NCBI RefSeq assembly: GCF_964204645.1
Contig: NC_134035.1
Span: 5,518,501-5,582,500 of the forward strand
Length of the DNA: 64,000 nt
Direction of reading: 5' to 3'
Source of the DNA: Tubulanus polymorphus
Taxonomy: Eukaryota; Nemertea; Palaeonemertea; Tubulaniformes; Tubulanidae
Made by a program: the position numbers and the translations under genes. Position 1 is the first letter of the stretch. Each line of letters begins with the position of its first letter. Below the pieces are notes generated by a model, which did not search any database, was not told where the DNA came from, and worked only from the letters and a program-made list of their open reading frames with translations. This document shows positions 59,912-64,000 of this stretch, in pieces.

Positions 59912-60166
59912 TACGGGGATAGGCAAATCGCGCGAGATAGAATTAGTATCAAAACCGACGAACTTGTCGACGTCAAAGCGACCATTTATCAAAACGACGA
60001 CAACATGTTTCGTGTGGCAGTTATCATGATCGGGCTTATACCATCCGACACGGACATCTCCGGCGCTCGAAGAATACTGCAGCGCAGATTTATGAGATTA
60101 GTTGTCGAATCAAATCTTCCGTTGGTGAAACATCACGTCGTGCAGCCCCCCACGAGGACCTTCTAA
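59912..60166 (+). other. Unassigned open frame of 84 codons
   Basis: The frame runs from just after TAG 59909-59911 to TAA 60164-60166 with balanced, coding-like composition (VDVKATIYQNDDN, then MFRVAVIMIGLIPSDTD). It has no recognised family, no strong acceptor, and its frame does not join phase 1 of the upstream signal-peptide exon in an obvious way. It could be chance. Confidence 0.2.
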
Positions 60167-61533
60167 TCGCCGGGTTTATCAACGGATCGACTCGATTCAT
60201 TGCAGATGATCACAATGGCAACACCGCCAGATGGCGTCACCAGCAACGTTTTGGAAATTCTTTCGATGTGAATATTTCGTAAACGAAATAGTTTTGCCTC
60301 CACTAACCATGAAAATGGTAGGATGACCGAGTAACTACTAGCGACACCTAATGGATCCTCGCTTACCTAGACTGGTTACCGCAGTTTCTATCTTCAATTA
60401 GAAGATCCAATCCCATATTGAATGGGACAGGCAACCAGTTTACTCGCTTGCCATTAACGGAATCCGCGATTGCCCCAGTAGCGTTGGAGGTGCCCACTCT
60501 GCCTCTATTCTTGGGCAGCTGTTTAAAACATTGGAGCTCGAAAGGCTTCCGAGGAGTTTTGCGTAATGAAAACCACGATGAATAGATTCAGAAAATAATA
60601 TCGAAAATCTCCCCTCAAGCGGCGATAAAGTCACGTGATACGTTCCGAGTAATGATTTGAAAAATGTTGAAAATATCCGATCCCCCGGGTTCATTTCTTA
60701 CGTGTAAACAACGTCGCCGTCGATGCGCCGACTCATACAGTCAATGTAAAGTATCGGAATATCGTAGTTGAAAATAAAAAACGTTTCGTATCGTCGATGC
60801 AGCTGTCCCCGATGCTGCGGGCGATGAATCGTTCTCTTCTACGAGCAAGAGATATGCAACGTATCAATACTTAATAATGGCTATGGGAAAATAGATCAGG
60901 GTGTTAAATTCTAACGGCTGCTGCGGTTGTCGCGGCTTTTTTTGACCCGGGGACAGTGTAACTAGTTTTAGAATTTATCCAAAGCGGAATATTCCTTCGG
61001 TGCCGATGTACAGCCGTCGGGCGCAGACGCCGTAAAACACGCGCAAATGAAAATTGCTTATCGGAAGTTAGATCGAAATTTGAATTTCCTGACGGCGATT
61101 TATAAATTCAAGGAGGAAACTCATCTTCAATTTTCGCCGGTGTTCGTTCGCTGTATCGTAATAGTTCTTCGCGCGATTTTTCTACTACGAGTTGTCTATA
61201 GAAATGTCGTTACAAATATACGTGAACCATCGACGATACGCTGTGAGTCCGTGTCGTATTATGACACCAAATCTAAACACTAAGAATGAAAAGTATAAGA
61301 GTTCGAAATGTTTCAACGCACTAAAATTAAATTCAAAGTTTCGACTTGATTCTAAGAGTTTCTTCATCGGCTATAGTTGTTTCAAAATTGTTTGAGATAT
61401 TGCCGTCGGAAAAATACCGTATGGACTTTCCATTTCTACGATGTCCCACTTGTTAAACCGACCTTCGAGCAAATGGTTCCCGGGATGAATCAGTTGCGGA
61501 TCGCAATATCCGTGATAAAACGATAAACGAGTA
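60167..61533. other. No recognisable gene; one dispersed repeat
   Basis: The plus strand at about 60312-60370 matches the repeat at 23713-23775 (minus). CCGCCAGATGGCGTC at about 60222-60236 is a CTCF- or YY1-like motif. No coding exon was recognised. Confidence 0.4.
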
Positions 61534-61742
61534 AAATTCCACAATAAATGAATTGATATTATGATATAGCTAAAAAGTTTATTACAATATTCGAAATATT
61601 TCGGGTGTCCACCAGTCTAAAATGACTAGCCAAATAAGTACACCGTATATGTGTTTATATAGAAGGTTATAGCAACTACCGGAAATATTTCTGATATTTT
61701 GATAAACTTTTTGCAGCGGTGAATTCATTTATTGTGGGATTT
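61534..61742. mobile_element. 209-bp foldback element (CCACAATAAATGAATT ends)
   Basis: Bases 61534-61605 and 61681-61742 are imperfect inverted copies ending in CCACAATAAATGAATT. The inner parts end in GAAATATTTC. The CCCACAAT terminus is shared with the Penelope-like element at 55.3 kb. Confidence 0.7.
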
Positions 61743-61770
61743 AACTCTTACGATTCCAGGAATAACGTAT

Positions 61771-61807
61771 TCTCGAAGATGGCTATCGGAATATAGCCAA
61801 AACGTTA
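61771..61807 (+). other. Degraded CGAAGA-stem-AAAAC hairpin
   Basis: CTCGAAGATGGCTAT...ATAGCCAAAACGTT differs from the intact CTGAAGA/GAAACGTT design by single changes in each conserved segment. The GGCTAT/ATAGCC stem is perfect. Confidence 0.45.
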
Positions 61808-62720
61808 AATTAACCATCACTAAACCTCGACAAAAAAGATTTCCAATTTTTCTGCAATCTTATACAGTAGGATTGAGATCGTTACCGATACGTCTTATTT
61901 GATAAGAAAGCGGCCTCCGCAGTATGAACGCATATTCAGAGAATGAGAGATAGAGAGAGCGAACGGTCTCCGAGGAGGGCAATTAAACTATCACATCAGA
62001 TCATCATGTCGTGTGATTGTGTTCCGTGCGCCGTTTGATATTAGCGATGTTCTAATCGCTTTCAGTAGTTTTTACGGCTGTTTCTCTTTGTCTCTCTCTC
62101 TGTGATCGTCATCCGTCGTCTGCAACTGCTGCTACTAAACCAACGACGCGCTCGACGACGGTGAATCTGATTTCGATACACGGAAACAATTGTAGCCGCC
62201 GCCACCGTTTGAGGATCAACTTGATTTGAATTGTCGTTAAATCGTAATTCTCCGTGATATCAAAGCGCGTGAATTGCGCATCAAAACTGCGAGGCGATTT
62301 TTAATCAATTCAAGGCAAAAAAGAATAAAGGAAATTTCCATGTTGTTTTGGATTTGAGAATGCTGCTCACTACTCAACCCTCGTAATCAGCAGTTTAAAA
62401 CTTTTTGTGAGTCAGAAAACGTTGATACATGTCCTGCCTGAATACCGTATATCTTAAAATCGTCCCCTATGCGCGTGTACGATCCCGATCTGATCTCTCG
62501 GTACTCCCTACTTCCTAGTTCCTAGGTCCCCTACTCCCTACTTCCACTCCCTGGTCTCTCGGAATCTACTGAGAATCTACTGAACAAACCGTTTTTATCC
62601 CGAGAATATCACCCCGAGTCTTAATCCTAAATAAACTCCCCAACATTCTATATACAATAATCTAAAATACTCTGAAAATCTCTACAATTAAAAGATCGCC
62701 ACTCAAGACCGTGTTTAACC
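61808..62720. other. No recognisable gene
   Basis: No coding or repeat feature was recognised, apart from short CT-rich runs near 62090-62103 and CCCTACTTCC-type repeats near 62505-62550. Confidence 0.4.
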
Positions 62721-62992
62721 AATACGGGTTATAGGCCTAACGTTCGTTACCGGAAGTAGGTATCAGTTTTCGCGTAAGCCAACTACATTTCAATGAAAAT
62801 CCGTCGGTTCAAGTTTCCAGTAAGCATTTTCTCAAAAAATTGGAAAATCTTGGAAAAGGTGAGTGCGTCTATAGTTTTTGAGAAAATGCTTACTGGAAAC
62901 TTGAACCGACGGATTTTCATTGAAATGTAGTCGGTTGACGCGAAAACTGATACCTACTTCCGGTAACGAACGTTAGGCCTATAACCCGTATT
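62721..62992. repeat. 118-bp near-perfect inverted repeat
   Basis: The arm 62721-62838 is the reverse complement of 62875-62992, with only about three mismatches clustered near the middle (TAAGCCAAC against TCAACCGAC). The spacer is 36 bp. The ends read AATACGGG...CCCGTATT. It is either a very young foldback MITE or a recently formed hairpin. Confidence 0.95.
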
Positions 62993-63690
62993 TTTATGAA
63001 ATAATAATGGATACTAACTATGAATTAGCACAAACGAAGCCCAAAGATGTCAGTTTGAAGGGTCTTGGATGTCGATCTTACACTAAATGTTACCAAAACA
63101 GCAGATGTCCTGCCTAAAGTTGTATACAAATATTCTACAAACAGCATTACTATACTTAGCCAAAATAGCAAAATCGTTACATCTGCTAGATATTTCGTGG
63201 ACGCAGTCATCAACACGTTTAAGGTCATTCTGTGAATTCAGTTTGTCGCTTGAGAAAATACTTGACACCGATGTTCAAATGTATATTCATTTTTCAAACT
63301 TCCAAGAAGAAACCGTTCGCTCGTCGAGCACCGAATATGATGCCACGACGGCTGGAAAAATGTACACGACGAAGTTCGATAGATGTGTTACATCGGGGAT
63401 CAATGACGGTCAATCTTTGTTCTGATTTTATGTTCGTTCACGTTCTCGCAACACATGCGCACTTGACGTATTTTATTGTAAGTACAATCCTCCTCCGCCC
63501 CGTTCCGTGCATATACAGTCGTATAGAACATACGCCAAACGACGTGTGGGAGATTCATCGATTTCTTCGGGGGATTTCGTCAAAATTTATTTCGAAAAGA
63601 ACTCGTCATATCGAGGAAATATACTAAGTTTTGGATGTACGCTTCAACTCAATGTGAGGCATTTTTAAAACTATGAGAGTATTCGACGTT
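62993..63690. other. No recognisable gene
   Basis: Overlapping frames of up to 131 codons on the plus strand and 67 on the minus strand have no recognised motif or splice support. Confidence 0.4.
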
Positions 63691-64000
63691 TTGACTGAAT
63701 TCTATGAGCCAAGTTTGCAAAAGCGGTCATAGAATTGAGTCTAAACGTCACTACTCTCTTAGTTTCGAAAACGGCCCACTTGAGCTCATAGAATTGAGTC
63801 TAAACGTCATTAATCTTTTAGTTTTGAAAATGGCTCATAAATTTGAGTCTAAACGTCACTACTCTCTTAGTTTTTTTGCAAATGGCTCATAGAATTGAGT
63901 CTAAACGTCACTACTCTCTTAGTTTCGAAAACGGCCCACTTGAGTCTAAACGTCACTACTCTCTTAGTTTCGAAAGTAGCTCATAGAATTGAGTCTAAAC
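63691..64000 (+). repeat. Tandem array running off the window end
   Basis: GAGTCTAAACGTCACTAC starts at about 63737, 63796, 63845, 63898, 63942 and 63991, so the unit is 44-59 bp. Length differences come from gain or loss of CTCATAGAATT. The array continues beyond the window. Confidence 0.9.

Noticed and set aside
62721-62992. microRNA precursor
   Set aside because: A 118-bp near-perfect stem is far longer and better paired than an animal pre-miRNA. It fits a foldback repeat or a long-hairpin source better.

Overview
This window looks like intergenic or intronic DNA from an animal nuclear genome, most likely a marine invertebrate and possibly a lophotrochozoan. The reasons are A+T-rich sequence, GT-AG splice junctions, a CR1/Jockey-type LINE, Penelope-like retroelement ends, tRNA-derived SINEs, many foldback and TIR elements, long micro- and minisatellites, and very few long reading frames. 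The phylum cannot be fixed from the sequence and this placement is an inference.

Only three pieces of plausible host coding sequence stand out. (1) 6.65-7.14 kb (+): a small secreted polyserine/acidic protein with a 5'-UTR intron, a credible core promoter and a splice donor just after the stop. (2) 24.3-24.9 kb (-): a 199-residue four-pass membrane protein resembling the CD20/MS4A family, apparently with an uninterrupted coding exon. (3) 58.95-59.11 kb (+): a first coding exon with a signal peptide that leaves the window's interpretable sequence in phase 1. Two other open stretches without recognised identity (21.8-22.2 kb and 59.9-60.2 kb) are noted at low confidence.

The rest is layered repeat DNA. 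2.8-6.1 kb: two decayed LINE reverse transcriptases, one interrupted by a 217-bp TIR element. 10.0-11.1 kb: an element with about 145-bp inverted arms, followed by a 41-bp near-perfect palindrome flanked by a direct repeat. 11.65-18.3 kb: a tandem duplication of a 3.0-3.6 kb unit that carries a nested 630-bp TIR element and minisatellites that expanded in only one copy. 18.6-22.3 kb: three SINE-like elements and a 45-bp VNTR. 23.1-23.4 kb: a 22-bp minisatellite. 26.8-29.5 kb: three different tandem arrays. 35.7-39.6 kb: a foldback element, a SINE and a 2.2-kb element with about 590-bp terminal inverted repeats. 41.0-46.4 kb: short palindromic elements. 48-52.5 kb: a third LINE fragment and a second copy of the 217-bp element. 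54.9-56.8 kb: a compound SINE and a Penelope-like fragment with perfect 33-bp inverted ends. 58-63 kb: foldbacks, including a 118-bp near-perfect inverted repeat. The window ends inside a tandem array.

The most unusual recurring signal is a short hairpin with a CTGANGA segment on one side and GAAA on the other, found at nine places on both strands. It lies at the ends of Penelope-like or foldback elements and resembles the hammerhead-ribozyme core, although most copies carry an extra base or a mutation. No operon, pathway or host defence system can be recognised.
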